Source: Paenibacillus sp. JNUCC32 (lineage in GTDB: Bacteria; Bacillota; Bacilli; Paenibacillales; Paenibacillaceae). Taken from it: a DNA stretch of 64,000 nucleotides. Both the position numbers and the translations under genes were made by a program. The stretch is taken from positions 3,915,001 to 3,979,000 of the forward strand of contig NZ_CP062260.1 in assembly GCF_014863545.1 (NCBI RefSeq). The letters run 5' to 3'. The notes under the pieces are model-generated. The model saw only the letters and a program-made list of their open reading frames with translations, had not been told where the DNA came from and ran no database searches. Shown here one piece after another: positions 8,987 to 18,026 of this stretch; the first letter of the stretch is position 1, and each line of letters opens with the position of its first letter.

Positions 8987-9745
8987 TTAGGTTGATCCCG
9001 CCTTTGCCTTCAGAAGCACCGTATTGCGATCCTGCACCGTTCGGAGAATATCGCGGATGATAGGAACGGTTTGCTCTGCCAGTTCCTTGCGATGTTCAGC
9101 TTGCGCCTCGCCGATCAACGTTACTTGGTCCTCCAGCATCGCAATTTTTTGCTGAATCAACTGCTCCTCTTCATATAAGGAGGTATGTGATATGGGATCA
9201 CTATAACGCAGCGTCTCTTCAAGCTCGGCGATCTGCCGTTCCAACGACGGCATGTTCTCTCCCGGCAGTTCGCTTAGCTTTCTGCGAATCTCCCCGATCC
9301 AGGCTACAGTCTCTCTCTTGACCGCGAGATGATCGCTTTCCTTTCGCTCCTGTGCGCCCGCATATTTTGCCGCCAGGAATACGAGCCCAAGAACAACGAA
9401 AAATCCAGAAAGCGTAATCAGATGAATCATGAAATACGAGGATACAGGCAGCTTAAATAAGTATCCCAGCAAAATAACCTCCAGCACAACGGACACCGTA
9501 TAGATACCAATTATGATGCCGGAAGCAATATAAAATGGGGTGCCTGACGAAGCTGCCTTCCCCCTGCCGATGACAGAGCCGATAAATAGGAGAACGGCCG
9601 CTTCGGCGCATCCGACGGCAACCCCCGATATCCAAGAATTCGGCTGAAACATCCCGCCGACCCATCCAAATAAGAGGATCGTGACAAACGGAAGCGCAAT
9701 GGCTGACAGCCATGCCCCGTTTCGATCCTTGGTTCTTGTATTCAC
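8987..9745 (-). CDS. Four-helix membrane protein with cytoplasmic coiled coil
   Basis: No function is recognised. The 252-residue product has four hydrophobic segments (IALPFVTILLFGWVGGMF; VAVGCAEAAVLLFIGSVIG; IASGIIIGIYTVSVVLEVILL; MIHLITLSGFFVVLGLVFLA). They are followed by a charged helical tail (about 150-245) with heptad-like leucines, probably a coiled coil. I chose the GTG at 9745, which has a GGGGGA site 5 nt before it. A GTG at 9769 overlaps the SPFH stop by four bases and is a possible alternative. It is the second gene of the module. Confidence 0.75.
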   Translation of the reverse strand: MNTRTKDRNGAWLSAIALPFVTILLFGWVGGMFQPNSWISGVAVGCAEAAVLLFIGSVIGRGKAASSGTPFYIASGIIIGIYTVSVVLEVILLGYLFKLPVSSYFMIHLITLSGFFVVLGLVFLAAKYAGAQERKESDHLAVKRETVAWIGEIRRKLSELPGENMPSLERQIAELEETLRYSDPISHTSLYEEEQLIQQKIAMLEDQVTLIGEAQAEHRKELAEQTVPIIRDILRTVQDRNTVLLKAKAGST

Positions 9746-9765
9746 CTGATTCCCCCGCTTTCGCT

Positions 9766-11073
9766 TCACATCAATTTATGACCGCACTCCATGCAAAACT
9801 TCTGGCCCGGTTTGATCTCATGATCGCACCCCGGACATGTCAGCGCGTGACTCGACCCGCAGTGCGGGCAAAACTTGGCTTCGGCATCCACCAATTCTCC
9901 ACATGCCCGGCAAGGCATCGGCAGCGGTGCACCGCAATCCGGACATTCGGCAGCGCCAGCCGGGTGATCATGTCCGCACTTCGGGCATGCATGGTAAGGG
10001 TCGCCGCAGTGAAGGCAGAACTTTGCATTCGGAGCCAGGGGCTGCCCGCAATCGTTGCACAGGATGGCTTTCGCCGGCACTTCATCGGCCTGAATCTGAA
10101 ACGACTGGCCGCAGCCCGAACAGAACCGCGCTTCTTCCCCGTTCAGCATTCCGCATTTGGTGCATGCCTTCTGCTCGATTTGCTTATCGTTCTTCTCTTG
10201 AGGCTTGGCATGGTCAAACATATGGCCGACGGTCTCATACATCGGACCGACCATTCCGAGTCCCATGCCCAGCCCCGTCCCCATGGCCGCAGCCGGGCTT
10301 CCGGGATTCTTCGCCGCTCCCTCAAGCGTATTAAAGGTTCTTTCCTGATGGTAGGTATAACCGATGATATCCATCTCCGCTTTTTTTGCCAACGCTTCCT
10401 TGATTCGGACAGCTGCAGGATCATGCTCCGGTATGTTGATGGAATCCACATAAAAATTCAGCAGGGTAATCCCCATCTCTTCAAATGAAGGCGCAATCGC
10501 TTCCATGATGTGTTTGGATATTTCCGCTATGTAAGCATTGATTTCCACAACGCTGATTTTTTTCCGAACGATATAGGAGGATATGATTTCCGTAATGTTG
10601 GACATCAGCACGCCGCGGTAATATTTGACCAGCGTTCCCTGATCAAAGGTTGGCAGGGTACCGACCATGGTTCCCAGAAACTTTCGCGGATCGCTGATTT
10701 GAACGCCGAATTGGCCAAAGGCTCGGAGCGATACGATGATGTTGTATTTCGGATCCTGCAGCTGGATCGGCGAGCTGGTCCCCCATTTCACGTCCAGCGA
10801 ACGAAGTTTGTTCACAAACCAGACTTCTGCCGTAAAGGGAGACTTCCCTCCGAATGGAAGATTGATGACATTGGATAAAATCGGGATGTTTGCCGTACTC
10901 AGCGTATGCCGCCCTGCCGGGAAAGAGTCCAGTGCCTGCCCCCCCTTATACAGGATCGCCTCCTGCGTCTCATGAACAATAAGCTGGGTCCAGGTGCCTA
11001 ACTCCTGATTCGGATAACGCCAGGCAAACACATCCGGCGGGCCTTCGTATTTTACGACTTCAATAATAGCCAT
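9766..11073 (-). CDS. SPFH-domain protein with five C-terminal zinc ribbons
   Basis: This 435-residue protein begins with an SPFH (band-7/stomatin-like) region of the YdjI or virion-core-like type (about 1-260, EVVKYEGPPDVFAWRYPNQE). A Gly/Met-rich hinge follows (GTGLGMGLGMVG). From about residue 303 there are five consecutive CxxC...CxxC zinc ribbons (CTKCG/CSGCG, CNDCG/CLHCG, CPKCG/CPDCG, CRACG/CPHCG, CPGCD/CMECG). Bacillus YdjI lies in the PspA membrane-stress operon and is the nearest known parallel. SPFH proteins form membrane-associated ring or scaffold assemblies, and the ribbons probably mediate protein contacts. First gene of the module; ATG with AAAAAGGAGAG upstream. Confidence 0.85.
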   Translation of the reverse strand: MAIIEVVKYEGPPDVFAWRYPNQELGTWTQLIVHETQEAILYKGGQALDSFPAGRHTLSTANIPILSNVINLPFGGKSPFTAEVWFVNKLRSLDVKWGTSSPIQLQDPKYNIIVSLRAFGQFGVQISDPRKFLGTMVGTLPTFDQGTLVKYYRGVLMSNITEIISSYIVRKKISVVEINAYIAEISKHIMEAIAPSFEEMGITLLNFYVDSINIPEHDPAAVRIKEALAKKAEMDIIGYTYHQERTFNTLEGAAKNPGSPAAAMGTGLGMGLGMVGPMYETVGHMFDHAKPQEKNDKQIEQKACTKCGMLNGEEARFCSGCGQSFQIQADEVPAKAILCNDCGQPLAPNAKFCLHCGDPYHACPKCGHDHPAGAAECPDCGAPLPMPCRACGELVDAEAKFCPHCGSSHALTCPGCDHEIKPGQKFCMECGHKLM

Positions 11074-11283
11074 AGTTCTACTCTCCTTTTTGCGCCGTTC
11101 CTTCCATCCTGAGATCTATGGAAAAGGTACTATTGTACTACTATTGTATACGATTTACCCGATAAGTGGATGCAAAATTTGGAAAGCGCGATCCGGCATT
11201 TCGAGCCAGACTCCCAGCCAATGGAATATACGGCTGCGCACGCTTGATTCACGTTTATGGGAAGCCCCCTTCGCTCACGAAAA

Positions 11284-11329
11284 AAAATACCGCCAAGCCT
11301 GCTGTAGACAGACCTTGCGGTATTTTTGT
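11284..11329. terminator. Bidirectional-looking terminator after obg
   Basis: An inverted repeat (ATACCGCCAAG/CTTGCGGTAT) is flanked by A on the left and T on the right of the plus strand. Read on the minus strand it ends the spo0B-obg transcript. No gene reads into it from the other side. Confidence 0.8.
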
Positions 11330-11351
11330 TATACATATATTCATCTGAACA

Positions 11352-12662
11352 TCAATAGTAACTGCTGCCTTCGACAAATTCGAATTCGAAATCGCCGATC
11401 CGTACGATGGTGCCTTCCGTCGCGCCCCGTTTCCGCAGCTCTTCATCAATGCCCATATGACGCATCGTTCTGGCAAGCTTCAGGATCGCATCATGCGAAT
11501 TCATCTGCATCCGTTTCAGCATTCGCTCAATTCGCTCACTGTGCACCACATACATTTCATTGTCTCTGGTGACGGTGAAGGAATTGTCGTTCTGCGCTTT
11601 GAATTTATACACCTTGCGCTCGGAAACTTCGGATACTTCTTCAATCGCCGGCTCATCCGGAATGCTCTCCAGCACATCGATCGTGCGGTAAAGAAGTTCC
11701 TGGATCCCCTGACGGGTCAGCGAGGAGATCGGCATCACCTCGATGTCAGGGCGAATCTCCTTCACCTTCTCTTTGAAGGCCGTTAAGTACTCCTCTGCTT
11801 CCGGCATATCCATTTTATTGGCGGCTACGATTTGCGGCCGTTCGATCAGAACCGGGTTATAGAGCCTAATCTCATCGTTGATTTTTTGCCAATCCTCGAA
11901 CGGATCCCGTCCTTCCGTGCCTGCCATATCCACGACGTGGATAATGACGCGGGTTCGTTCCACGTGCCGGAGGAATTCGTGGCCAAGTCCCACGCCTTCA
12001 TGGGCACCCTCAATCAGGCCAGGCAGGTCAGCCATGACGAAATTGCGCCCGTCCCCGACCTCAACCATGCCCAAATTCGGCGTGATGGTCGTGAAATGGT
12101 ATGCCCCGATCTTCGGCTGAGCCGCCGATACAACAGACAACAGGGTGGATTTGCCTACGCTCGGGAATCCGACGAGACCTACATCAGCCATCACTTTAAG
12201 TTCCATGGTTACGTAGCGTTCTTCGCCTTCTTCTCCATTCTCGGCAAGCTCGGGCGCCGGATTGTTCGGCGTGGCAAAGCGGATGTTTCCGCGGCCCCCG
12301 CGGCCGCCTCTGGCAACAACAACCTGTTGACCGTGACGGGTCAAATCGCCAATCACTTCACCGGTATCGTCATCCGTTAAGATGGTACCCGGCGGAATAC
12401 GGACAATCATGCTCTCCGCATTGGCCCCATGCTGGCTCTTATTGCGGCCCTTTTCCCCGCGCTTGGCCTTGAAATGCTTCTGGTAACGGAAATCCATCAA
12501 CGTGCGCAGTCCTTCGTCCACCCGGAAAATCACGTCGCCGCCCTTGCCGCCGTCGCCGCCGGCAGGTCCGCCTTCAGGAACGTATTTCTCACGGCGAAAC
12601 GCAATGAGCCCATCGCCGCCGTCGCCGCCTTTTACATATACTTTTGCCTTATCTACAAACAT
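11352..12662 (-). CDS. obgE: GTPase Obg/CgtA
   Basis: This 436-residue essential GTPase acts in 50S ribosome maturation and, in Bacillus, in stress and sporulation signalling. It has the glycine-rich Obg fold (1-158, e.g. [19 protein letters not shown]), a G domain with [10 protein letters not shown] and NKMD, and the C-terminal OCT domain seen in Firmicutes (about 355-430). It is 13 bases downstream of spo0B, the arrangement known in Bacillus, where Obg connects to the sporulation phosphorelay. Confidence 0.97.
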   Translation of the reverse strand: MFVDKAKVYVKGGDGGDGLIAFRREKYVPEGGPAGGDGGKGGDVIFRVDEGLRTLMDFRYQKHFKAKRGEKGRNKSQHGANAESMIVRIPPGTILTDDDTGEVIGDLTRHGQQVVVARGGRGGRGNIRFATPNNPAPELAENGEEGEERYVTMELKVMADVGLVGFPSVGKSTLLSVVSAAQPKIGAYHFTTITPNLGMVEVGDGRNFVMADLPGLIEGAHEGVGLGHEFLRHVERTRVIIHVVDMAGTEGRDPFEDWQKINDEIRLYNPVLIERPQIVAANKMDMPEAEEYLTAFKEKVKEIRPDIEVMPISSLTRQGIQELLYRTIDVLESIPDEPAIEEVSEVSERKVYKFKAQNDNSFTVTRDNEMYVVHSERIERMLKRMQMNSHDAILKLARTMRHMGIDEELRKRGATEGTIVRIGDFEFEFVEGSSYY

Positions 12663-12675
12663 GAAATCACCTTCC

Positions 12676-13416
12676 TCAAGTCACAAACGGCAGATACAAG
12701 CGGTACGAGGTCTCCCCCGGCTCCGTCTGCTCCACCCGAATGCCTTCGCCTTTTACGGATTGTTCAATCTGAAGCTTCAAGCCCTCCGGGTCTCCAAAGG
12801 AACCTTCTCCTAGAGCCCATACGATCAGCTCTTGCTCCTGCTGCATAAATGTTAATGTTAACTGCCGGGTATCCCCCCATGACGCCGTTCCGCTCAATTG
12901 AAAGGCTCTCACCGTTTGAATGATCGCTTCGGTAAAAGACTCTGCCGTTTGTGGCGATACTTTGTCTTCCAGCTGTACCTGGTCCACCACTTCAACGCAG
13001 AGCTGCAGGTTGCTGCTGTACGTTCGGTATGAATGTAAATAAAAAACCAGTGAAGGAATGCCAAGCTTGGAGATCCTGCTCTCCGTCGCCATCCTGTCCT
13101 TTATTCTTTCCACAGAACCCACGGTTTTATCATGCTTCCCCAGTTGAATGTAGCCGTACAAAATTTGAAGCTCATTCATCCAATCATGACGATGGTGATT
13201 CAACATCTGAATCGCCGTCTGCTCCATATTCCGAATGATGGCTTGCTGCCTGCGCTCGTCCGATTTACGGACAAGCCACGCTCCGCAGGCAGACGCGGCG
13301 ACAGCCCAAGCCGTCAACACTGCTCCTGCAGCCAAGGATGGTTTCCATACCATCCATGCCACCGGTATTACGGAGGTTAACCCCGCCACAGCTGCTATCC
13401 ATTTCCAGGATTTCAT
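12676..13416 (-). CDS. spo0B: Spo0B-like sporulation phosphotransferase, membrane-anchored form
   Basis: This 246-residue protein has the Spo0B signature [11 protein letters not shown] with the likely phospho-accepting His77. Spo0B carries phosphoryl groups from Spo0F to Spo0A. The C-terminal half should be the degenerate HATPase-like domain (SYRLYLPF at the end). Unlike Bacillus Spo0B, this one starts with about 50 residues holding two hydrophobic helices ([18 protein letters not shown] and [20 protein letters not shown]), so it is probably held at the membrane. Position between rpmA and obg matches Bacillus spo0B. Confidence 0.85.
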   Translation of the reverse strand: MKSWKWIAAVAGLTSVIPVAWMVWKPSLAAGAVLTAWAVAASACGAWLVRKSDERRQQAIIRNMEQTAIQMLNHHRHDWMNELQILYGYIQLGKHDKTVGSVERIKDRMATESRISKLGIPSLVFYLHSYRTYSSNLQLCVEVVDQVQLEDKVSPQTAESFTEAIIQTVRAFQLSGTASWGDTRQLTLTFMQQEQELIVWALGEGSFGDPEGLKLQIEQSVKGEGIRVEQTEPGETSYRLYLPFVT

Positions 13417-13526
13417 CGCTTCTCCTCGTCTTTCAACAGCAATTGGTTACATTCACCAAATCCCAGTATATCATAGACTTTCAGGACGGTTCATCCCCTG
13501 GATGATCATTCTTTGCGCAATTTACA

Positions 13527-13565
13527 AAAAAAGAAGCCCCGGCAACGATGCCGAAAGGCTTCTTC
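13527..13565 (-). terminator. Terminator after rpmA
   Basis: The minus-strand hairpin AGAAGCCTTTCGGCA/TGCCGGGGCTTCT is followed by a T run. It separates the ribosomal-protein transcript from spo0B-obg. Confidence 0.85.
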
Positions 13566-13586
13566 TGTATGCAGCATAAGAAACGA

Positions 13587-13898
13587 TTAAGCTTCAACTG
13601 CAGCCGCTACTGGAGCGACATCAACCGGGTAGACGCTCACTTTCTTGCGATCACGACCCCAACGTTCAAATTTCACAACGCCGTCAACTTTCGCAAACAA
13701 AGTATCGTCTTTACCGATACCCACGTTCGTGCCTGGATGAATTTTCGTTCCGCGTTGACGAACCAAGATGCTGCCGCCAGTCACTGCTTGACCGTCTGCA
13801 CGTTTCACGCCAAGACGTTTCGATTCGCTGTCACGACCGTTCTTTGTGGAACCTACACCTTTTTTCGATGCGAATAACTGAAGATCCAATTTCAACAT
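13587..13898 (-). CDS. rpmA: 50S ribosomal protein L27
   Basis: This 103-residue L27 carries the Firmicutes N-terminal extension [14 protein letters not shown]. In Staphylococcus and relatives the Prp protease cuts after LQxF, exposing the mature N-terminus that reaches the peptidyl-transferase centre. The protease gene is the next gene upstream. I chose the ATG at 13898 because GAAGGAGGT is correctly spaced before it. A TTG seven codons upstream overlaps the prp stop but lacks a ribosome site. Confidence 0.97.
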   Translation of the reverse strand: MLKLDLQLFASKKGVGSTKNGRDSESKRLGVKRADGQAVTGGSILVRQRGTKIHPGTNVGIGKDDTLFAKVDGVVKFERWGRDRKKVSVYPVDVAPVAAAVEA

Positions 13899-13915
13899 GT
13901 TGTCTACCTCCTTCT

Positions 13916-14248
13916 TCAAGTAGTCAATTCTTGTATTCTTATATACTTGCCGTACGAATCGGCAATTCCCTGTAACATAACAACCATGGATTCGAGAAGC
14001 AGTTGAACTTGGCCGGAGACGGAATCATCTGCCGTAGGCGGAAGATTCGCGCTAAGAAAGCCGCCCTTCATCCGGGTCTCCATAACGGTTCCGGTTAACG
14101 CTTCAATGGAATTCACCGTTCCCACGGTAATGCTGGAAACTCCAGCACATACAATATCTTCACCTGGATCGGCATATCCCGCGTGCCCCGTTACCTTGAA
14201 GCTATGGATCCGTCCATCTTCCCCGCGCAGTACTTGTACAGTAATCAA
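13916..14248 (-). CDS. prp: Ribosomal-processing cysteine protease Prp (YsxB)
   Basis: This 110-residue protein has the catalytic pair His22 ([12 protein letters not shown]) and Cys34 (VCAGVS) of Prp, the protease that trims the L27 N-terminal extension. The matching cleavage motif LQLFAS is present in the adjacent rpmA product. It lies between rplU and rpmA, as in most Firmicutes. It starts with TTG at 14248 with AAGGTG upstream. Confidence 0.95.
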   Translation of the reverse strand: MITVQVLRGEDGRIHSFKVTGHAGYADPGEDIVCAGVSSITVGTVNSIEALTGTVMETRMKGGFLSANLPPTADDSVSGQVQLLLESMVVMLQGIADSYGKYIRIQELTT

Positions 14249-14261
14249 TTACCGCACCTTC

Positions 14262-14573
14262 TTACGCTTGGATTTTCTCGATGGTTACTTTAGTGTAAGG
14301 TTGACGATGACCTTGCTTCTTGTGGTAGTTCTTCTTCGGCTTGTATTTGTATACAACGACCTTACGGCCTTTACCGTGCTTCTCTACCTTTGCAGTTACA
14401 GTCGCACCGGAAACAACCGGAGTTCCTGCTACCAATCCGTCCTCTTTGGAAACGGCCAGTACACGGTCGAAAGTCACGCTCTCGCCGTCACCTGCAGTCA
14501 GCTTCTCGATGAACAATACGTCGCCCTCTTGAACTTTGTATTGTTTACCGCCTGTTTCGATAATAGCGTACAT
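14262..14573 (-). CDS. rplU: 50S ribosomal protein L21
   Basis: This 103-residue protein is typical L21 ([36 protein letters not shown]), a 23S rRNA-binding large-subunit protein. It is first in the rplU-prp-rpmA operon, with its own promoter and a structured leader. The ribosome site GGGAGGTG precedes the ATG. Confidence 0.98.
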   Translation of the reverse strand: MYAIIETGGKQYKVQEGDVLFIEKLTAGDGESVTFDRVLAVSKEDGLVAGTPVVSGATVTAKVEKHGKGRKVVVYKYKPKKNYHKKQGHRQPYTKVTIEKIQA

Positions 14574-14700
14574 TTGCTTGCACCTCCCTATGTCTCAGAC
14601 TCGCCTGGTATAAAGGTGTCCGTCCCAAAAGGAACGTTCTTGTGAACCCAACCGGAGCGGTTACAGCATGTGCAGCAACCTATCACTAGACACATACCCA
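14574..14700 (-). promoter_or_regulatory. Probable L21 autoregulatory leader
   Basis: The untranslated leader of rplU contains two short hairpins: AACCG-CTC-CGGTT (14662-14650) and CGTTCC-TTTT-GGGACG (14636-14621). Firmicutes rplU operons usually carry an L21-binding leader here. The assignment is by position and hairpins only, not by covariance match. Confidence 0.5.
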
Positions 14701-14703
14701 ATG

Positions 14704-14732
14704 ATAATATCATATTCCCCGTTCACCGTCAA
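14704..14732 (-). promoter_or_regulatory. Sigma-A promoter of rplU
   Basis: TTGACG (14732-14727) and TATTAT (14709-14704) are separated by 17 bases on the minus strand, just after the rng stop. Strong match. Confidence 0.8.
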
Positions 14733-14734
14733 CA

Positions 14735-15970
14735 TCATTCTTCGATAACCACGCCCCGGCCTCCGCAGGTTCCGCAAGGTTTGGCAAAGGGGAGAGAAGA
14801 GCTTTCCCGGGCTTTTTTGCGGGTCATTTCCAGCAGTCCCAGCTTGGTCCAACCGACCACAAAGCTCTTCGTGCGGTCTTTGCGCATAACGGCCTCCATG
14901 ACAGAAACCACCTGCTGCCGGTGCTCTTCATGATCCATATCGATGAAATCCACGATAATAATGCCCCCGATATCCCAGAGGCGAAGGATCCTTGCGATCT
15001 GCTGCGCAGCCAGAAGATTCGTCTTCAGTACCGTTTCCTCGAAATTATCCCCGCCGATATATTTGGCTGTGTTCACGTCGATGATCGTCATGGCTTCGGT
15101 TTGGTCTACGACGATGGTCACGCCCTCGGGAAGCGTGATTTTCCTTGCGAAGCTGGCTCTCATCTGCTCGTCCAACCCGTACGCTTGAAAAATCGGGCCT
15201 CCTTCCGAGTAATATGTAACCTTAGGCTCCATTCCCGGAACGGTTTCCTTCAAATAACTCTTGGTTTCCTCGCCTTTCTGCTTGCTGTCGATCACAAGCT
15301 CGTCATGCAGCGGATCAAAGGCATCGCGCAGAAACCGCTGCAGCAGGCCTAAATCGCGATGCAGCAGCGCCGGAACGGGCGCAGATTCCGCCTTGTCGAG
15401 AATCCGGGCCCACTCTTTTCGCAGATACTCCAGATCTCCCTTTATGAATTCCAGGGGCTCGTCCTCCGACACCGTTCGGATGATGATTCCCTCTTCATCT
15501 GTGCGAAGCTGCTCGCCGATGCTCTTCAGCCGGGCCCTTTCCGCATCGCGTCCGATTTTCTTGGAGACGGCAACATAGTCCGCAGTCGGCATATACACCA
15601 TGCATCTGCCCGGAAGCGAAAAATGCGTCGTCACCCTCGCTCCCTTGCCGCCTCTGGGTTCCTTCATGACCTGCACGATCAATTCCTGCCCCGCCGTCAG
15701 CAGCTGCGAGATCGAAGGCTTCTGCTTGGGCTGCTTCTCTAAATGCGGATGGAGCACATCATCGATATATAAAAACGCGTTCTTTTTCAGCCCGATATCT
15801 ACAAAAGCCGCCTGCATCCCCGGCAGCACGTTCACGACCCTGCCTTTATAAAAGCTTCCGACAACACTTTGCTCACGACTCCGCTCAACGGCGAATTCGG
15901 CTAACCTCCCATCTTCGATGAGGGCCATCTGAATGGTCTCATGTTCACAATGAACTATCATTTGCCTCAT
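14735..15970 (-). CDS. rng: Ribonuclease E/G family endoribonuclease
   Basis: This 411-residue Rne/Rng-type nuclease has an N-terminal S1 domain (SFYKGRVVNVLPGMQAAFVD), the catalytic Mg-binding aspartate regions VDVNTAKYIG and IVDFIDMD, and a zinc-link-like CGTCGGRG near the C-terminus. It is the short RNase G form acting in rRNA maturation and mRNA decay. Bacillus subtilis lacks it, so its place between spoIVFB and rplU is a difference from the Bacillus order. I chose the ATG at 15970 (GAGAGGTG upstream) over a TTG five codons earlier. Confidence 0.9.
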   Translation of the reverse strand: MRQMIVHCEHETIQMALIEDGRLAEFAVERSREQSVVGSFYKGRVVNVLPGMQAAFVDIGLKKNAFLYIDDVLHPHLEKQPKQKPSISQLLTAGQELIVQVMKEPRGGKGARVTTHFSLPGRCMVYMPTADYVAVSKKIGRDAERARLKSIGEQLRTDEEGIIIRTVSEDEPLEFIKGDLEYLRKEWARILDKAESAPVPALLHRDLGLLQRFLRDAFDPLHDELVIDSKQKGEETKSYLKETVPGMEPKVTYYSEGGPIFQAYGLDEQMRASFARKITLPEGVTIVVDQTEAMTIIDVNTAKYIGGDNFEETVLKTNLLAAQQIARILRLWDIGGIIIVDFIDMDHEEHRQQVVSVMEAVMRKDRTKSFVVGWTKLGLLEMTRKKARESSSLPFAKPCGTCGGRGVVIEE

Positions 15971-16089
15971 GGCTTCACCTCTCAAATGGAAGACGATATT
16001 CTATTGTTTTATCCTAACACAATCTCTGATGACATGAATGGATAAAGAAACTTGGCCCGCCCCCCGTCTTCCTCATGATGTTTTACGAT

Positions 16090-16953
16090 TTACGCATACC
16101 AGGGCGGACCAGTTGATGCAAAATAAGAAGAGATCACATGCTGCTCCGGAACAACGGCAAGCAGGCTGCCGCGTCCGCTCATGACATAAATCAAATGATA
16201 CTTCTCTCGTTTAAATAGACGCATGATATCATCCAAAGGTTTCGAAGAATCTGCAACGATTGGCTGGGCAGGACCGAGTCCGTCCAAATTCCGTTCATAA
16301 ACCTCGCTCCGATTGACCAAAAATCTTAAAAACCGGTAATGGACGTTCCGATAGTCTTCGAAATTGGAATACGCCAGGAAAAGGCCGATCATCAGCACAT
16401 TTAAACGAATGCCGTCTCCAGAGAATAACGGCTGCAATCCGTAACCGATCATAATTAAACTGCACAAAATGCCTGCGCGGGAAGCCCACAGCAAGGTGGC
16501 ATGATAAGGAGCGAGCAGGCTGATGACGGCCTGCAGCACTTTGCCGCCGTCCAGCGGCAGAATCGGAAGCAGGTTAAACAACGCGATGACGAGATTCCCT
16601 TGAATGATGTAAGACAGCAGCTGCTCGTCACCCCACCCCGCCCATTGGCAGGCCAGGGTAATGCCGATCATGATGACATTTTGCAGCGGTCCCGCAAGCG
16701 CAATGATGATCTCCTTCATCGCAGTCATCCTGCCGTCGTCTTCAATGACAGCAACGCCGCCGAACGGCAGCATCTGAATGGCTCGTACCTTGAACCCCAT
16801 CGCTGCCGCGGCGGCGGCATGTCCCAATTCATGAATAAACACGATAATAAACAGGGTCAGCAACTCCAGGAAGCGACCGGTGAATACGGATGCCAGCATG
16901 ACAATGACAAAGAGCGGATGCAGCGACAAGACCGTTCCCTTAAACTTAATCAA
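16090..16953 (-). CDS. spoIVFB: Stage IV sporulation intramembrane protease SpoIVFB
   Basis: This 287-residue site-2-type metalloprotease has HELGH (about 41-45) in the second membrane helix and a second metal-ligand motif in NLLPILPLDGGK. In Bacillus it cuts pro-sigma-K at the mother-cell-side membrane of the forespore. About four to six hydrophobic segments are visible, followed by a C-terminal CBS-like region (ADSSKPLDDIMRLFKREKYH), consistent with ATP-sensing in the family. It overlaps spoIVFA by eight bases. Confidence 0.92.
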   Translation of the reverse strand: MIKFKGTVLSLHPLFVIVMLASVFTGRFLELLTLFIIVFIHELGHAAAAAAMGFKVRAIQMLPFGGVAVIEDDGRMTAMKEIIIALAGPLQNVIMIGITLACQWAGWGDEQLLSYIIQGNLVIALFNLLPILPLDGGKVLQAVISLLAPYHATLLWASRAGILCSLIMIGYGLQPLFSGDGIRLNVLMIGLFLAYSNFEDYRNVHYRFLRFLVNRSEVYERNLDGLGPAQPIVADSSKPLDDIMRLFKREKYHLIYVMSGRGSLLAVVPEQHVISSYFASTGPPWYA

Positions 16954-17854
16954 ACGGAATCACTTCCGCCGGATCGACGTCACGATCCCCCTCTTTGAGT
17001 TCGAAATAAAGGGAGGGCGGGCTGCCTGTGCCTGAAGATGCCAAAGTCCCGATAATATCTCCGCCTTGGACCCAGTCATTCGCCTTAAGCCCGGTTTCCG
17101 CCAGCCTGCTGTATGTCGCCGTTCGCTCTCCCGTATGCTGTATGCGTACCGTAATCCCGTTCTCAGGATGTTCTTTAACCTCAAGGACGCGCCCGGTCTC
17201 TATACTTTTAACCGCCCGGTCGGCTAAAGAACCCCCTCCGGCTTCCAGAACGATGCCTTTCAGATCAACGGCAAAGGATTGAACCACCCTTCCCGAAAGC
17301 GGAGGAACCAAAGAGGTCCCGGCATTCACCTTCGTCGAATGCTCGTCGGTTTGTCCAAAAATCGGAATAAAGGACGGCGCGCTGCCAAAATGCTCCTCGT
17401 ACCATACCTGGGCCGCCTGGAAATCCATCTCATGGCTCAGCCCTTCAATGATGAATGCCTGCGCGCGAAGGGCCCACGGCTGCTGAAACGAAAATACGCC
17501 CCATGCCAATCCAAACACCAGCGCACTGACGGCGACGCGGCGGATCAAGCCCGACAGGAACGAAGCTTTTTTGGGCGGTTCTCCCGGAGCACCGGGATCC
17601 AGCGTATCATACCAACCGCGATGCCCTTGCTTCCAAAGCCGCTCGGGATCCGGTTCATGCTCTGCGTAACGTGGGGACGGGTTCGCTATGTTGTCCTTGA
17701 TGAAGCCTGGCTTTGGATTATGGGGATTAGCGGGTGTTCTATCGGGAAGCGCCGTCCAAGACGGCTTATCGTCCTGCGCCGTGAACTGCTCCCCTTCCAG
17801 CAGTTCGCGAATGCGGGCTTCTCTTCGGTTCTTGACGGAAGTTTTGATGTCCAT
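16946..17854 (-). CDS. spoIVFA: Stage IV sporulation protein FA (degenerate M23 peptidase)
   Basis: This 302-residue protein has a long N-terminal cytoplasmic part, one membrane helix (about 107-123) and a C-terminal LytM/M23-like domain (about 190-295). The zinc ligands of active M23 enzymes are missing: the HxxxD site reads FAVDLKG and the final HxH reads LYFEL. That fits SpoIVFA as a regulator that holds SpoIVFB inactive and is itself cleaved by SpoIVB. Order spoIVFA-spoIVFB is as in Bacillus. Confidence 0.9.
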   Translation of the reverse strand: MDIKTSVKNRREARIRELLEGEQFTAQDDKPSWTALPDRTPANPHNPKPGFIKDNIANPSPRYAEHEPDPERLWKQGHRGWYDTLDPGAPGEPPKKASFLSGLIRRVAVSALVFGLAWGVFSFQQPWALRAQAFIIEGLSHEMDFQAAQVWYEEHFGSAPSFIPIFGQTDEHSTKVNAGTSLVPPLSGRVVQSFAVDLKGIVLEAGGGSLADRAVKSIETGRVLEVKEHPENGITVRIQHTGERTATYSRLAETGLKANDWVQGGDIIGTLASSGTGSPPSLYFELKEGDRDVDPAEVIPFD

Positions 17855-17981
17855 TGTTCTCTCCCCCTTGGGGCTTGTTTTCTTACTCTATCCTATGAGG
17901 AGATGAGAGAGATTTAGAACAAGCCCTGATGAAGAGGCGGACGGGTTCTACGAAAGCCGCTCAGACCGCCGAAGGAGAAAA

Positions 17982-18013
17982 ACAAAAAAACCGATGCCTC
18001 CCGGCACCGGTTC
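17982..18013 (-). terminator. Terminator after minD
   Basis: Minus-strand stem ACCGGTGCC/GGCATCGGT, loop GGGA, then a T run. It ends the mre/min transcript before spoIVFA. Confidence 0.85.
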
Positions 18014-18026
18014 TTGGTCGAAACCC

